In this document: positions 27,416 through 36,139 of the stretch, in pieces
How the letters are laid out: the number at the start of each line of letters is the position of its first letter
Numbering within the stretch: the stretch's first letter is position 1
Source of the DNA: an uncultured Opitutia bacterium
GTDB taxonomy: Bacteria > Verrucomicrobiota > Verrucomicrobiia > Opitutales > Opitutaceae
Reading direction: 5' to 3'
DNA: 64,000 bases
NCBI GenBank assembly: GCA_903900845.1
Contig: CAIUOU010000110.1
Location: 62,001 to 126,000 of the forward strand
Made by a program: the position numbers and the translations under genes
Notes under the pieces: model-generated
Told to the model about the DNA's origin: nothing
Databases searched by the model: none
Seen by the model: only the letters and a program-made list of their open reading frames with translations

Positions 27416-28363
27416 TCAGTAGCCCTTGTCCCATCGGGGCTCCACGTCGGCGGCGAGCGACTCCGTCACCCACACGTCCGTGCGCAGGGTCTGCAGGAGC
27501 GACTCCGGCACGAACTTCGTCACCGGACCGTGCAGCACGAGTCGCGTGGTGAGTCGCTGCCACGAGGCGAACGAGCCGTCCACCGTGATGCCGTGCATCT
27601 GGATGCGGTGCTTCGCGCCGATGACTTCCGCCGGTCCGATCGTCGCCGCCTTGGGCGGCACCGCGGTGAGATCGCCGCTCATGCCGAAGCAGCCGTGCAG
27701 CGAGTTTTGCGCGATCGTGAAGGGGCTCAACGTGCACACGCGCGGTCCCATCCTTTTCCACTCCTCGAACGTTCCGGAAAATTCCGGCGCGTCGGGTTCG
27801 ATGAACGCGAGGTGTCCCGTCCAGCCGGGGCCGCTGTAGCAGATGTCGGCCCCGCCGAGATCGGCCAGCATCCGGCCGTAATCCTTAAGATTCCGGTCGG
27901 TGAAAACATGGATCTGCCGCTCCGGCGGACGCAGCTTCGGATCAAGCTTCGCGTGGAAGTACTTCTTGAAGGCGTGGCCGAAGCCGAACTCCCACGTCTC
28001 GGGTGCGATCCGGCCGCGCTCGTCCGCGTACTCGTCCATGTTAAACGTGTGCAGCCGGCGGCAGTCGACGCGCGCGCGGTTGAGCATCGCCGCGAGCTTG
28101 GCGTATCCGGGCCACGGGTTCGGCATGATCATCACGTAGGTCCGGCCCTCGGCCATCGCCTCGGAAACGCGGAAAAACATGTCCGTGATCCAGCGGTGCT
28201 CCAAATCGGCGTCGGGCATCACCGTGATGCGGAAGTCCGGGTTGCGGTGGCGCGTGATGTCGCCGCGCCGGATGGCGCGCACTTTCGCGACGGCGCGCTG
28301 GTCGCGGAACGGCACAAAGGTCGCCGGCGCGAACGTGAAGGGGGTTGGACGGCGGGATTTCAT
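27416..28363 (-). CDS. glucosamine-6-phosphate deaminase-like protein (divergent NagB)
   Basis: Encodes 315 aa, about 50 longer than E. coli NagB. The NagB/RpiA fold is recognised from HTFNMDEY (D110, E111; the proton-transfer Asp of NagB is kept) and GPGWTGHLAF-IEP (residues 178-190). In NagB the second motif reads GxGxDGHIAFNEP: here H184 and E189 are kept, but the Asp of the catalytic triad is T182. The enzyme may therefore act on a related phosphosugar or work differently. It lies 43 bp downstream of nagA and 90 bp upstream of the symporter, in one direction, so the genes are likely an operon. Confidence 0.85.
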   Translation of the reverse strand: MKSRRPTPFTFAPATFVPFRDQRAVAKVRAIRRGDITRHRNPDFRITVMPDADLEHRWITDMFFRVSEAMAEGRTYVMIMPNPWPGYAKLAAMLNRARVDCRRLHTFNMDEYADERGRIAPETWEFGFGHAFKKYFHAKLDPKLRPPERQIHVFTDRNLKDYGRMLADLGGADICYSGPGWTGHLAFIEPDAPEFSGTFEEWKRMGPRVCTLSPFTIAQNSLHGCFGMSGDLTAVPPKAATIGPAEVIGAKHRIQMHGITVDGSFASWQRLTTRLVLHGPVTKFVPESLLQTLRTDVWVTESLAADVEPRWDKGY

Positions 28364-28406
28364 GAAGTTCTTCGCGGGGCGATGTGGCGGGGTGGGCGGC
28401 GGCGCC

Positions 28407-29585
28407 TCATGGGCGCGAGTAAACTGTTATCCCGCCCAGCCAGGTGCGGCGCGCGCGCAGGTCGTCGTCCCACAGCACGAGGTCGGCGTCGGCCCCGGGC
28501 TCGAGGCGGCCTTTTCGCGCGAGCGCGAGGAGCTGAGCCGGGTTGAGCGTGCCCATCGCCCACACCTGCGCCGGCGGCAACCGCAGCCAGCGCAGCAGGT
28601 TTTCCATCCCGCGGTCCATGGTCAGCGCGCTGCCGGCCAGAAAATCTTTCGTCGCATGCCGCGCGGCCCGCGCGGCTGACACCGTGACCGGGTAGCCCCA
28701 CGGGGTGTCGTAGGTGCCTTCGGGCAAGCCGGCACCGATGTTGGAGTCGGTGATCAACAGCACGCCGCGCCAGGTCTTCGCGGCGACCGCCGCGCGGATC
28801 GCCGCCGGGTGCACGTGCACGCCATCCGCGATGAAATCCACGCTCGCGCGCGGATCCGCCAGGATCACCTCCACCGCGCCCACCGGCCGCACGCCGGGGT
28901 CGGTCTCCGCGGGCGGATAAAACACGTCGTAGAAATGCGTCGCATGCGCCGCCCCGGCCTCGATCGCCGCCTCGGTGTCCTCCGCGTTGGCCCGGGTGTG
29001 CGTCAGGAACACCACCACGCCCTTTTCCCGCAGGCGCCGGATCACGGGAATGATCCCGGGCGCGTCGGGGCTCACCGACATCACCGCCAGCCGGCCCGCG
29101 CATGCCGCGATCATTTCCTCCAGCAGGACGAGGTCGCCGGGCAGGGTCGGACACGCCGCGCCGCCGACCGCCATGAAGGGTCCTTCCAGATGCAGGCCGG
29201 GAATGTGCACCCCTGTCGTCGCGGGAATCGCCGCCGCGACGGCGGCAATCCGTTCCAGCCAGCCGGGGCCTGGACGTGGCACGATGGTCGGCAACACCGA
29301 GGTGACACCAAAACGCGCGAGCTCCCGCGCCGCGCTTCGCAGGCCGTCCGGTCCCGCGGGGTCGTTCTCGTATAGGCTCCGCATGACGCCGTGCGTGTGC
29401 ACGTCGATCAGCCCGGGAGTCAGCAGCCGCCCGCCGCCGTCGACGCGTTCCGTGGCCGTCGCCGCCCCGGGTCGCGGCACATCCCCGGCCGCCACGATCC
29501 GGCCGCCGCGCACCAGGACCTCGCCCGTGGCGATGTCGAGACCCGGGCGGACGAGACGGACGTTTTGTATGAGCAGGGCGGACAT
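28407..29585 (-). CDS. nagA: N-acetylglucosamine-6-phosphate deacetylase
   Basis: Encodes 392 aa of the amidohydrolase superfamily. Metal and catalytic positions are visible: HTHG (H63, H65), HLEGPF (E134), THTRAN (H196), HATHFYDVF (H217), DGVHVHP (H257) and TDSN (D280). The usual THLFNAM motif is replaced by THFYDVF, seen in non-classical NagA relatives. The enzyme removes acetate from an N-acetyl amino-sugar phosphate in the cytoplasm. It is upstream of and close to the NagB-like gene. The TIM-barrel is flanked by the expected small N- and C-terminal beta domains. Confidence 0.87.
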   Translation of the reverse strand: MSALLIQNVRLVRPGLDIATGEVLVRGGRIVAAGDVPRPGAATATERVDGGGRLLTPGLIDVHTHGVMRSLYENDPAGPDGLRSAARELARFGVTSVLPTIVPRPGPGWLERIAAVAAAIPATTGVHIPGLHLEGPFMAVGGAACPTLPGDLVLLEEMIAACAGRLAVMSVSPDAPGIIPVIRRLREKGVVVFLTHTRANAEDTEAAIEAGAAHATHFYDVFYPPAETDPGVRPVGAVEVILADPRASVDFIADGVHVHPAAIRAAVAAKTWRGVLLITDSNIGAGLPEGTYDTPWGYPVTVSAARAARHATKDFLAGSALTMDRGMENLLRWLRLPPAQVWAMGTLNPAQLLALARKGRLEPGADADLVLWDDDLRARRTWLGGITVYSRP

Positions 29586-29665
29586 CGGGATGGCGAAGGA
29601 CTATGCCGGACAGGGGTTTTTCTTTGGCAAGATTCTCATGGGTACCGGCGCCCCGCAGCTTCGCG

Positions 29666-30811
29666 TCAGACCTGCTCCATCGTGCCGAGCTCTTGCGAGC
29701 GAAGGGCGGCGGTGAAGAGCCGGTGGCTGAGCGCCGTTTCCTCCGGTGTCACGCAGCCCGCCGAGGGCCGCAGCGGCCGCCCGTGGGCGAGCTCGTGCAG
29801 GTAGGCGGCCGTCATTTGCTGCATGGCGTCGGTGAAGCCAAACTCGAAGATCTCGCCCGACACCGCCTTGAAGGCGCCCGCGTAGCCGACGTCGATCTCC
29901 TGCCAGGCCTGCTCGCCCCCCGCGTAGGTGAGCAGTTCGAGCCGCTTGGGGTTCTTGGTCGAGAAGCGCGCGGAAGCCTTGGTGCCGGCGATCTCGACGT
30001 ACCAGGTGTTCTTCTGGCCGGGCGCGATGCGCTGGGTACGGAGCGTCCATGGGAAGCGCCCTCCCTCCCGGTCCTCGGCCTCGCAAAGCAGCGTGGCGTT
30101 GTCCCACGTGTCGCAGGGTGCACGACCGCCTTTGCCGTCCGGACGCTCGGTCACGATGTTCGAGAGGACGGCCCGGACGTTGCGCGGTTTCCAGCCGAGG
30201 CGGAAAGGCACGTGGCACACGTGCATGCCGAGATCGCCCATCACGCCGTAGTCGCCATTGGCGGCGCGCGTGCGCTTCCAGTTGATCGGCTTGGCGGGAT
30301 CAAGGTCGCTCGAGTGCAGGAAGCCGGTGTTGACCTCGATGACTCGCCCGAAGGCGCCGCTCTCCGCGAGCGCGAAGATGCGCTGGACCGCGGGGAAGAA
30401 CGGGAACTCCGACGAGCAGCGCACAAGCAAGTCAGGGCGTTCGCGGATCGCCGCGAGGATCGCGGTGTTGGCGGCCTGATCGATGCCGAACGGCTTCTCG
30501 CCGAGCAGGTGTTTCCCGGCGCGCAACACGTCAGTGTACATTCCCGCGTGCAGGTGATGCGGCACCGCGCAATAAACAGCGTCCACGTCGGCGCTCGCGG
30601 CCAGTTCGCGGTGGTCGGCGGTCACGAGGTGGATTGACGGGAAATGCTCGCGGAACCAAGCGACGCGCGCCGGTGGCAGCGTGCGGCCGCAGAGCGCCGT
30701 GATGACCGGTCGCACGCCGGTGTCCTCAAGGTGACACCAGCGCGCGACCGCGCTGGCGATCTCACGACCCATGAGGCCGGTGCCGACGAGGCCGAGACGG
30801 ATGGTTTTCAT
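29666..30811 (-). CDS. Gfo/Idh/MocA family oxidoreductase, cytoplasmic
   Basis: Encodes 381 aa starting MKTIRLGLVGTGLMG, the NAD-binding Rossmann motif at the very N terminus, with no signal. The EKP motif is in LLGEKPFG (about residue 95-102), and GDLGMHVCH near residue 190 is the catalytic D-x-x-x-H region of the family. It oxidises or reduces a sugar or inositol-type substrate with NAD(P). It lies upstream of nagA in the same direction with an 80-bp gap, so it probably belongs to the same pathway. The open frame upstream of the ATG is disregarded because it precedes the Rossmann strand. Confidence 0.87.
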   Translation of the reverse strand: MKTIRLGLVGTGLMGREIASAVARWCHLEDTGVRPVITALCGRTLPPARVAWFREHFPSIHLVTADHRELAASADVDAVYCAVPHHLHAGMYTDVLRAGKHLLGEKPFGIDQAANTAILAAIRERPDLLVRCSSEFPFFPAVQRIFALAESGAFGRVIEVNTGFLHSSDLDPAKPINWKRTRAANGDYGVMGDLGMHVCHVPFRLGWKPRNVRAVLSNIVTERPDGKGGRAPCDTWDNATLLCEAEDREGGRFPWTLRTQRIAPGQKNTWYVEIAGTKASARFSTKNPKRLELLTYAGGEQAWQEIDVGYAGAFKAVSGEIFEFGFTDAMQQMTAAYLHELAHGRPLRPSAGCVTPEETALSHRLFTAALRSQELGTMEQV

Positions 30812-31186
30812 GAAGGGGATAGGCGGAATTTTTTCGCCCGCGGAAGGTGCAGCGCGGCTACGTGCCAACCGAAGCTTCGACCAGCAGGAACAGCCTCAAG
30901 GTCGTGAGTCGTTTCCAAACGGCTTCGCGAGGGGATAACCACGGATGGACACGAATGGACACGGATAAATGCGGTTCGTCTGTAGTCGGGGTCACCGGAC
31001 CCCGGCTGCAGCAAGCGATGCACTCCTGATCCGTTTTCATCCGTGTTTATCCGTGGTTGAGCCTCCCGCGGAGCGGTCCGGAAACTCCATCCGACAAGCT
31101 TAAAGTCCGATCCAAGGCGTCGGCTTCGGATATGCCCACCTCGCTAGGTCGCGTCACGTTTCCGTGTGTTCCGTGGGCCATCCTGC
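30812..31186. repeat. repeat-filled intergenic region with nested palindromes
   Basis: This 375-bp spacer holds no gene. Two inverted arms, AACCACGGATGGACACG... (30937-30969) and its near complement ...TTTATCCGTGGTT (31029-31058), enclose a GTAG-led hairpin (CGGGGTC-ACCG-GACCCCG, 30987-31004). A weaker CCGCG...CGCGG palindrome followed on the minus strand by GTAG lies at about 30837-30862. A further TTTCCGTGTGTTCCGTGG unit is at 31160-31177. Any promoter for the oxidoreductase gene must lie here, but none stands out. Confidence 0.6.
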
Positions 31187-32572
31187 TCAGTATCCGAGCT
31201 CCTTGGCGGTTTCGCCGATTGCCTCGTCGATGAGGTCGAGGCCCTTGAGGAGAGTGGCCTCGTCCATCACGATCGGCGGGCTCATGCGGAGGATGTGGCC
31301 GGCGGGAATCCACGCGAGGCCCTTCCGGAACGCCTTTTGGTAGACGAGCGTGCCGGCCTGGTCGAAGGGCTCCTTGGTCGCGCGGTCCTTCACGAGCTCG
31401 ATGCCCATCAGGCAGCCCTTGGCCCGCACGTCGCCGACGATCCGGTGCTCGGCCTTCATGCGCTCCATGCGGCGCAGGGCGACCTCGCCGAGGTGCGCGG
31501 CGTGATCCAACAGTTGTTCCTCCTCGATCACCTCGGTGGAGGCGAGCGCCGCGGCGCACGCCATCGGATTTCCGCCGTAGCTGCTGGAGGCGGAGACGGC
31601 CTCGAAACTCTCCTTGTAGGGCTCGCGCACCGCCACGCAGGTGACCGGGAATCCATTGCCGAAGCCCTTGCCGATCGTGACCACGTCGGGGACCACGCCC
31701 CAGTGCTCCGTGCAGAGCCACTTTCCGGTGCGGCCCCAGCTTGTCAGGACCTCGTCCACCATCAGCAGCAGCTTCCGCGCGTCGCAGAACTTGCGCAGCT
31801 TCGGGAAGAAATCGTCGGGCGGCATGATCGATCCGCCCCAGCCTTGAATCGGCTCGAGCACGAAGCCGGCCACCGCGCCGACGGTCGCCTTGTCGAGATA
31901 TTGGTCGTAGAAAGCGAGGTACTGGTCGGTGTCGATGGTGCCGTCGGCCTTCTTCCACATCGGCCGGTAGGTATCGGGACGCGGGACCATGTGCGCGCCG
32001 GGCGCGCGCACCGCGCCGTAGACGTGGGAGCGGATGTGGCCGAGCGAAACCGCACCATAGGTCTTGCCGTGGTAATCGTAGAAGCACGAGACCGTCTCGT
32101 GCTTGCCGGTCGCGGCGCGGAGGACGCGGACGCCCGCCTCCACCGCGACCGTGCCCGAGTCGTAGAACTGGAAGCCGTTGAGATCGCCCGGGAGGATCGA
32201 CGCCAGCTTCTCCACCAGCTTCGTCTTCACCGGCGTCGTGAAGTCGTGCGCGTTCATCAGCTGACCGGCGGCCTTCGCCACCGCCTCGGTGATCTTCGGG
32301 TGGCAGTGCCCGAGCGTCGTCACGTAGATACCGGAAGAGAAGTCGATGTACTCGTTGCCGTCGACGTCGCGGAGCACGCAGCCCGCGCCCGACTCGAACG
32401 CCACCGGGAACAGCTTCACCTGGCTGCTTAGTCCCTTGAAGAACTTGGTGCAGCGGGCGTGCTGGTCACGCGACAGCGGTCCGGGCGGCGGCACCGGCAC
32501 GTGCGGCACGCGGCGGAGATCGACTTTGGCCCATTCGAGGGTGGAGGTTACGGAGGAGGCAGGGGTGCTCAT
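31187..32572 (-). CDS. class III pyridoxal-phosphate aminotransferase (GabT/acetylornithine-type)
   Basis: Encodes 461 aa. The PLP-binding features of class III transaminases are present: DYHGKTYGA (substrate/PLP stacking), DEVLTSWGRTGK (the Asp contacting the pyridine N) and the Schiff-base Lys in VTIGKGFGNG. The usual SGAEAVE reads SGTVAVE. It transfers an amino group to or from an aldehyde or ketone substrate; 4-aminobutyrate, acetylornithine or an amino sugar are all possible. It sits 12 bp downstream of the DeoR-type regulator gene, so the regulator and enzyme are probably co-transcribed. Confidence 0.87.
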   Translation of the reverse strand: MSTPASSVTSTLEWAKVDLRRVPHVPVPPPGPLSRDQHARCTKFFKGLSSQVKLFPVAFESGAGCVLRDVDGNEYIDFSSGIYVTTLGHCHPKITEAVAKAAGQLMNAHDFTTPVKTKLVEKLASILPGDLNGFQFYDSGTVAVEAGVRVLRAATGKHETVSCFYDYHGKTYGAVSLGHIRSHVYGAVRAPGAHMVPRPDTYRPMWKKADGTIDTDQYLAFYDQYLDKATVGAVAGFVLEPIQGWGGSIMPPDDFFPKLRKFCDARKLLLMVDEVLTSWGRTGKWLCTEHWGVVPDVVTIGKGFGNGFPVTCVAVREPYKESFEAVSASSSYGGNPMACAAALASTEVIEEEQLLDHAAHLGEVALRRMERMKAEHRIVGDVRAKGCLMGIELVKDRATKEPFDQAGTLVYQKAFRKGLAWIPAGHILRMSPPIVMDEATLLKGLDLIDEAIGETAKELGY

Positions 32573-32584
32573 GACGGGAAATTT

Positions 32585-33361
32585 TCAGGCGCGGGCCACG
32601 ACCACCTTAAGGCCGAGACGTGCAAAGCGCCGTAACGCGGCGGGTGGCGCGCCGGCGTCGGTGATGAACGTGCCGGCATCGCTCAGGTTGCCCGAGCGGG
32701 CGAGGGCCGTGCGGCCGATCTTGGTGTGGTCGGCCAGGATGCAACACGCGCGGGCGACCCGACGAATGAGACGGTCCACCTGCGCGAGGCGGAGGTCGGA
32801 ATTGTAAAGCGAGCCGTCGAGGCCGATGCCATCGGCCCCCTGGAAGGCGAGGTCGGCCGAGAACAACTCGAGCGAGCGCTCGGTCACGGGCCCGGTGAGA
32901 TCGGGGCTGCCCCGCCGGATGACGCCGCCGAGTAGCACGACCTCCACGCCGGGCGCGTGCTGCAGCTCAGAGGCCACGGCGAGGCTGGGCGTGATGACGG
33001 TGAGGTCACGGCCGTCGCGCAGCAGCGCGGCGAGCTCGAGGGTGGTGGTGCCGTTGTCGAGGATCAGCGTCTGGCCCGGCCGCACGAGCCGGCGGGCGGC
33101 GGCGGCGATGGCACGTTTCGCCGCGCGGTTGGCCTCGCGGCGCTCGCGGTAGTCAAACTCGAGGATCATGCGCTCGGCCAGCACCGCGCCGCCGTGGGTG
33201 CGCCGCACCTCCGAGCGCGCCTCGAGGTTGGCCAGGTCGCGCCGCACCGTCATGCCGCTCACGCCGAACTCCCGCGCCAGCGCGGCCACGGTCACACCGG
33301 GCCGCTCCGCAAGGCGGCGGCGGATCTGGCTCTGGCGGGCCGAGGAGGGGAGGTGCTTCAC
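32585..33361 (-). CDS. DeoR/GlpR family transcriptional regulator
   Basis: Encodes 258 aa from a GTG. An N-terminal winged helix (RQSQIRRRLAERPGVTVAALA, with recognition helix GVSGMTVRRDLANLE) is followed by a sugar-phosphate-sensing domain with LILDNGTTTLELA, GAD(GI)GLDGSLYN and ADHTKIGR. DeoR regulators usually repress carbohydrate operons until a phosphosugar binds. The frame continues to 33454, but the GTG gives the length usual for the family; the upstream part lies over a likely promoter. It is divergent from the hydrolase/kinase genes at 33466 and so may control both directions. Confidence 0.87.
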   Translation of the reverse strand: MKHLPSSARQSQIRRRLAERPGVTVAALAREFGVSGMTVRRDLANLEARSEVRRTHGGAVLAERMILEFDYRERREANRAAKRAIAAAARRLVRPGQTLILDNGTTTLELAALLRDGRDLTVITPSLAVASELQHAPGVEVVLLGGVIRRGSPDLTGPVTERSLELFSADLAFQGADGIGLDGSLYNSDLRLAQVDRLIRRVARACCILADHTKIGRTALARSGNLSDAGTFITDAGAPPAALRRFARLGLKVVVARA

Positions 33362-33371
33362 GGGAGCCCGC

Positions 33372-33400
33372 GATATTCCGCCCGTGGTAAGAAATGTCAA
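33372..33400 (-). promoter_or_regulatory. candidate sigma70-type promoter for the DeoR gene
   Basis: On the minus strand TTGACA (33400-33395) is followed after 17 bp by AATATC (33377-33372), a fair match to -35 and -10 boxes. The predicted start would be only a few bases before the GTG at 33361, giving an almost leaderless mRNA. Confidence 0.4.
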
Positions 33401-33405
33401 AGCTG

Positions 33406-33432
33406 TGTTAGTATGAACATAATTTAACATTG
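33406..33432. promoter_or_regulatory. candidate DeoR operator, AT-rich
   Basis: An unusually AT-rich island in this GC-rich window contains the inverted repeat TGTT-AGTATG-AACA (33406-33419) and a further AACA at 33427-33430, giving three TGTT/AACA half-sites about 10-11 bp apart. It lies between the divergent DeoR and hydrolase genes, overlapping the upstream edge of the candidate promoter. Confidence 0.4.
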
Positions 33433-33465
33433 CGCGGACGACGACCCCGGGCACGTTCCGCGAGC

Positions 33466-34812
33466 ATGAACCAACCGAGCGCCGGAAGCGGGGATGACGC
33501 GGGCCTGCGGGCCGGCGCCGCCGTCACGGACCTCACACCGGAGGGTGCGGTCTTCCTGTTCGGTTATCCGCACGTCCCGCGCCTGAGCACCGGCGTCCAT
33601 GACCGCCTGCAATGCTCGGCGCTCTATCTGGAGTGCGCCGGGGGGCGCGCGGTGTTTCTCGCCAACGACCTGATCTTCGTCGGCCGCAAGCTCGCCGGCG
33701 AGGTGCGTCGACGCATCGCCGCCGAGGCCGGTGTGCCCGAGGAGGCGGTCATGATCACGGCGACCCACACGCATTCGGGACCCGTGACGGTCGACTACGT
33801 CAGCAACGCCGCCGACCCGGTGGTTCCGCGCACCGATCGCGCGTACCTTCGCCTCGTCGGCGAGCGGATGGTTGCCGCCGCCGTCGCCGCCGTGCGCGCC
33901 GCCGTCCCCGCCGAGGCCGGGCTCGCTGTGTCCTGGGCCGACGGGGTCGGGACCAACCGCCATGATCCCGCCGGCCCCGCCGATCCCGAGGTGCCGGTCC
34001 TCATGGTCCGCGCTCGGACCGGCGGACGTCCGATCGCCTGCATGGTGGCCTACGCCATGCACCCGACGGTCCTGCACGAGGACTCCACGCTGATCAGCGG
34101 GGACTTCCCGCATTTCACGCGCGCCTTCCTGCAAGGAGGGGTTTTGCCCGGCGATTGTCCGGTGCTTTTCCACAGCGGTGCTTCGGGCAACCAGAGTCCG
34201 CGCCACATCGCGCGCGCCAACACCTTTGCGGAGGCCCGGCGGCTCGGGGAGAACCTTGGACGGGCCATCGCGGCCGTGGTGCCGGGTATCGCTTTCTCGA
34301 GTGCGCTGCCGGTCTCCGCGACGCGTCGTTTCCTCGACCTCGAGCCGCGGCGTTTCCCGTCCCCCGAGGAAGCCGTCGCCGCCGAGCGTGTGGCCCGCGC
34401 CCGCTTCGAGGAACTGCGCGCCGCCGGCGCCCCTCGGCAGACGGTTCGCACCGCCGAGTGCGATTGGTTCGGCGCCGAGGAGACGGCGGAACTGTCACGG
34501 GCCGCGCTCGACGGCCGGTTGGCCGAGGCTCTTCGGAAATGCGTTCCCGCGGAGGTGCAGGTGATCGCGATCGGTCCGTGGCGCTTCGTCGGATGGCCTG
34601 GGGAGTTCTTCGTGGAGTACGCCGTCGAGGTTCGCCTGAGAGTTCCGTCCGCGTTTGTCCTGACCATGGCCAACGGCGAGCTCCAGGGCTACATCGTGAC
34701 CCCGGAGGCCGAGGCCCGCGGGGTGTACGAGGCGACGAACGCCGTTTTCGGACCCGAGAACGGCCCTCGTTTCGTCGAGACCACGCTCGCCTTGCTCGAG
34801 GGCCGGGGCTAG
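33466..34812 (+). CDS. neutral/alkaline ceramidase-like hydrolase
   Basis: Encodes 448 aa. The N-terminal segment LRAGAAVTDLTPEGAVFLFGY and the zinc-type motif ITATHTHSGP (near residue 105) are typical of the neutral/non-lysosomal ceramidase N-terminal domain family; MVAYAMHPTVLHEDSTLISGDFPHF supplies further candidate His ligands. No signal peptide is seen, unlike true secreted ceramidases, so a cytoplasmic amide hydrolase is more likely. Bacterial members often lie in sugar or polyol gene clusters. The gene is divergent from the DeoR regulator and ends 10 bp before the FGGY kinase. Confidence 0.82.
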   Translation: MNQPSAGSGDDAGLRAGAAVTDLTPEGAVFLFGYPHVPRLSTGVHDRLQCSALYLECAGGRAVFLANDLIFVGRKLAGEVRRRIAAEAGVPEEAVMITATHTHSGPVTVDYVSNAADPVVPRTDRAYLRLVGERMVAAAVAAVRAAVPAEAGLAVSWADGVGTNRHDPAGPADPEVPVLMVRARTGGRPIACMVAYAMHPTVLHEDSTLISGDFPHFTRAFLQGGVLPGDCPVLFHSGASGNQSPRHIARANTFAEARRLGENLGRAIAAVVPGIAFSSALPVSATRRFLDLEPRRFPSPEEAVAAERVARARFEELRAAGAPRQTVRTAECDWFGAEETAELSRAALDGRLAEALRKCVPAEVQVIAIGPWRFVGWPGEFFVEYAVEVRLRVPSAFVLTMANGELQGYIVTPEAEARGVYEATNAVFGPENGPRFVETTLALLEGRG

Positions 34813-34822
34813 CGCCTCCGTC

Positions 34823-36139
34823 ATGCGTCTGCTGCTCGGCCTCGATTTGGGAACCTCCTATTTCAAGGTCGGGCTCTTCTCGCCCAACGGGGAGCTCCGG
34901 GGCTTGGGCCGCGTGCGGGTCATTACCGACACTCCGGCCCCGGGCCGGGTGGAATTGCCGGTCGATCGGTTCATTGCCCTGTTTCGTCAAGGTCTCGACG
35001 AGGCCCTGCGTGCGGCCGGGGCGCACGCCCGCGACATCGCGGGAATCTCCTACTCGTCGCAGGCGACGACGTTCCTGCTCCTGGACGAGGGCGAGCGGCC
35101 GCTGACCCCGCTGGTGCTTTGGACCGACACCCGCGGGGCGCCGATCGAACCGGAAGTCGCGGCCTTCGGCGTGTCGCCGGAGTTTCACCAACGCGTGGGC
35201 CACGCCGGATTCGGGGCGGAGTCGGCGGTGCCGAAACTGCGTTGGTTCCGGCGCGAGCGGCCGGAGATCTGGGCGCGCGCGGCGCGGATGATGACTATAT
35301 CCGACTACCTTACTTTCCTGCTCACGGGTGAACGCGCGGGTGACGCCAGCACGGCGGCATTTCTGGGCCTGCAGGATCTGCGGACGCATGGATGGTGGCC
35401 GGAGGCTTTCGCGACGTTGGGTCTCGATGGCGCGAAGTTTTCCCGCCTCCTCGCCCCGGGCTCCCCCTGCAGCCGGACCGGCTCGACCGCGAACGCGCGG
35501 CTCGGCCTGCCGGAGGGGATTCCGTTCGCGGTCGGCGCGATCGACCACCACGCGGCGGCGGTGGGCGCGGGCCTGGGTTCGCTCGCCGAGGTGAGTATCT
35601 CCACGGGAACGGTGCTGGCGGCGCTGGCGCTGGTGGACCGGATCGAGCCAGTTCCGGGTTGCTATCATGGCCCCCACACCGATGGCCGCCGCTTTTACCG
35701 ATTGGCGTTCGACGCGGACGGTGCCGGGAAGCTGGAGAATTACCAGCGTCGCGTCGCGCCCGGAAAAACGCTCGAGGAGTTGCTCGCCGCCGCGGACCGG
35801 GCCCGGAGGAATGGAAATCCGGATGCGGTTGAGGCCGGCGTTTTGGAAATCCTCACGGCGGTGGCGCGCACCCAGGCCGGTCTGGTCGCGCAGGTGACGG
35901 ATTCGCGCCGGGTTTCGCGGATCGCCGCGACCGGCGGCGGGGCGCGCAGCGACCTGTGGTTGCGCCTGAAAGCCGAGGCCATCGGCGCCAGCGTGGTGCG
36001 GTCGCCGGTCGCCGAGCCCGCGTGTCTCGGCGCAGCCATCTTCGCGGCCGTCGCCGCGGGCATCCATCCCTCGATCGACTCCGCGGCCACCGCGATGGTT
36101 CGATCAGCGTCTGAATTTCCGCCGGTGTCGGGGTCTTGA
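34823..36139 (+). CDS. FGGY-family carbohydrate kinase
   Basis: Encodes 438 aa. The two actin-like halves are clear: GLDLGTSYFKVGLF at residues 6-19, LVLWTDTRG near 97, SISTGTVLAALAL near 255 and ATGGGARSDLWLRLKAEAIG near 370. It phosphorylates a sugar or polyol (xylulose-, gluconate- or glycerol-kinase relatives); the specificity cannot be read. It follows the ceramidase-like gene by 10 bp and likely shares its transcript and DeoR control. Confidence 0.88.
   Translation: MRLLLGLDLGTSYFKVGLFSPNGELRGLGRVRVITDTPAPGRVELPVDRFIALFRQGLDEALRAAGAHARDIAGISYSSQATTFLLLDEGERPLTPLVLWTDTRGAPIEPEVAAFGVSPEFHQRVGHAGFGAESAVPKLRWFRRERPEIWARAARMMTISDYLTFLLTGERAGDASTAAFLGLQDLRTHGWWPEAFATLGLDGAKFSRLLAPGSPCSRTGSTANARLGLPEGIPFAVGAIDHHAAAVGAGLGSLAEVSISTGTVLAALALVDRIEPVPGCYHGPHTDGRRFYRLAFDADGAGKLENYQRRVAPGKTLEELLAAADRARRNGNPDAVEAGVLEILTAVARTQAGLVAQVTDSRRVSRIAATGGGARSDLWLRLKAEAIGASVVRSPVAEPACLGAAIFAAVAAGIHPSIDSAATAMVRSASEFPPVSGS

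Noticed and set aside
24822-29585. Classical sialic acid (nan) operon
   Set aside because: Kelch protein and symporter suggest it, but nanA, nanE and nanK homologues are missing and the NagB-like enzyme is atypical.
31166-32431. Open frame of 421 codons antisense to the aminotransferase
   Set aside because: Composition reflects the reverse complement of a conserved enzyme; no recognisable domain.
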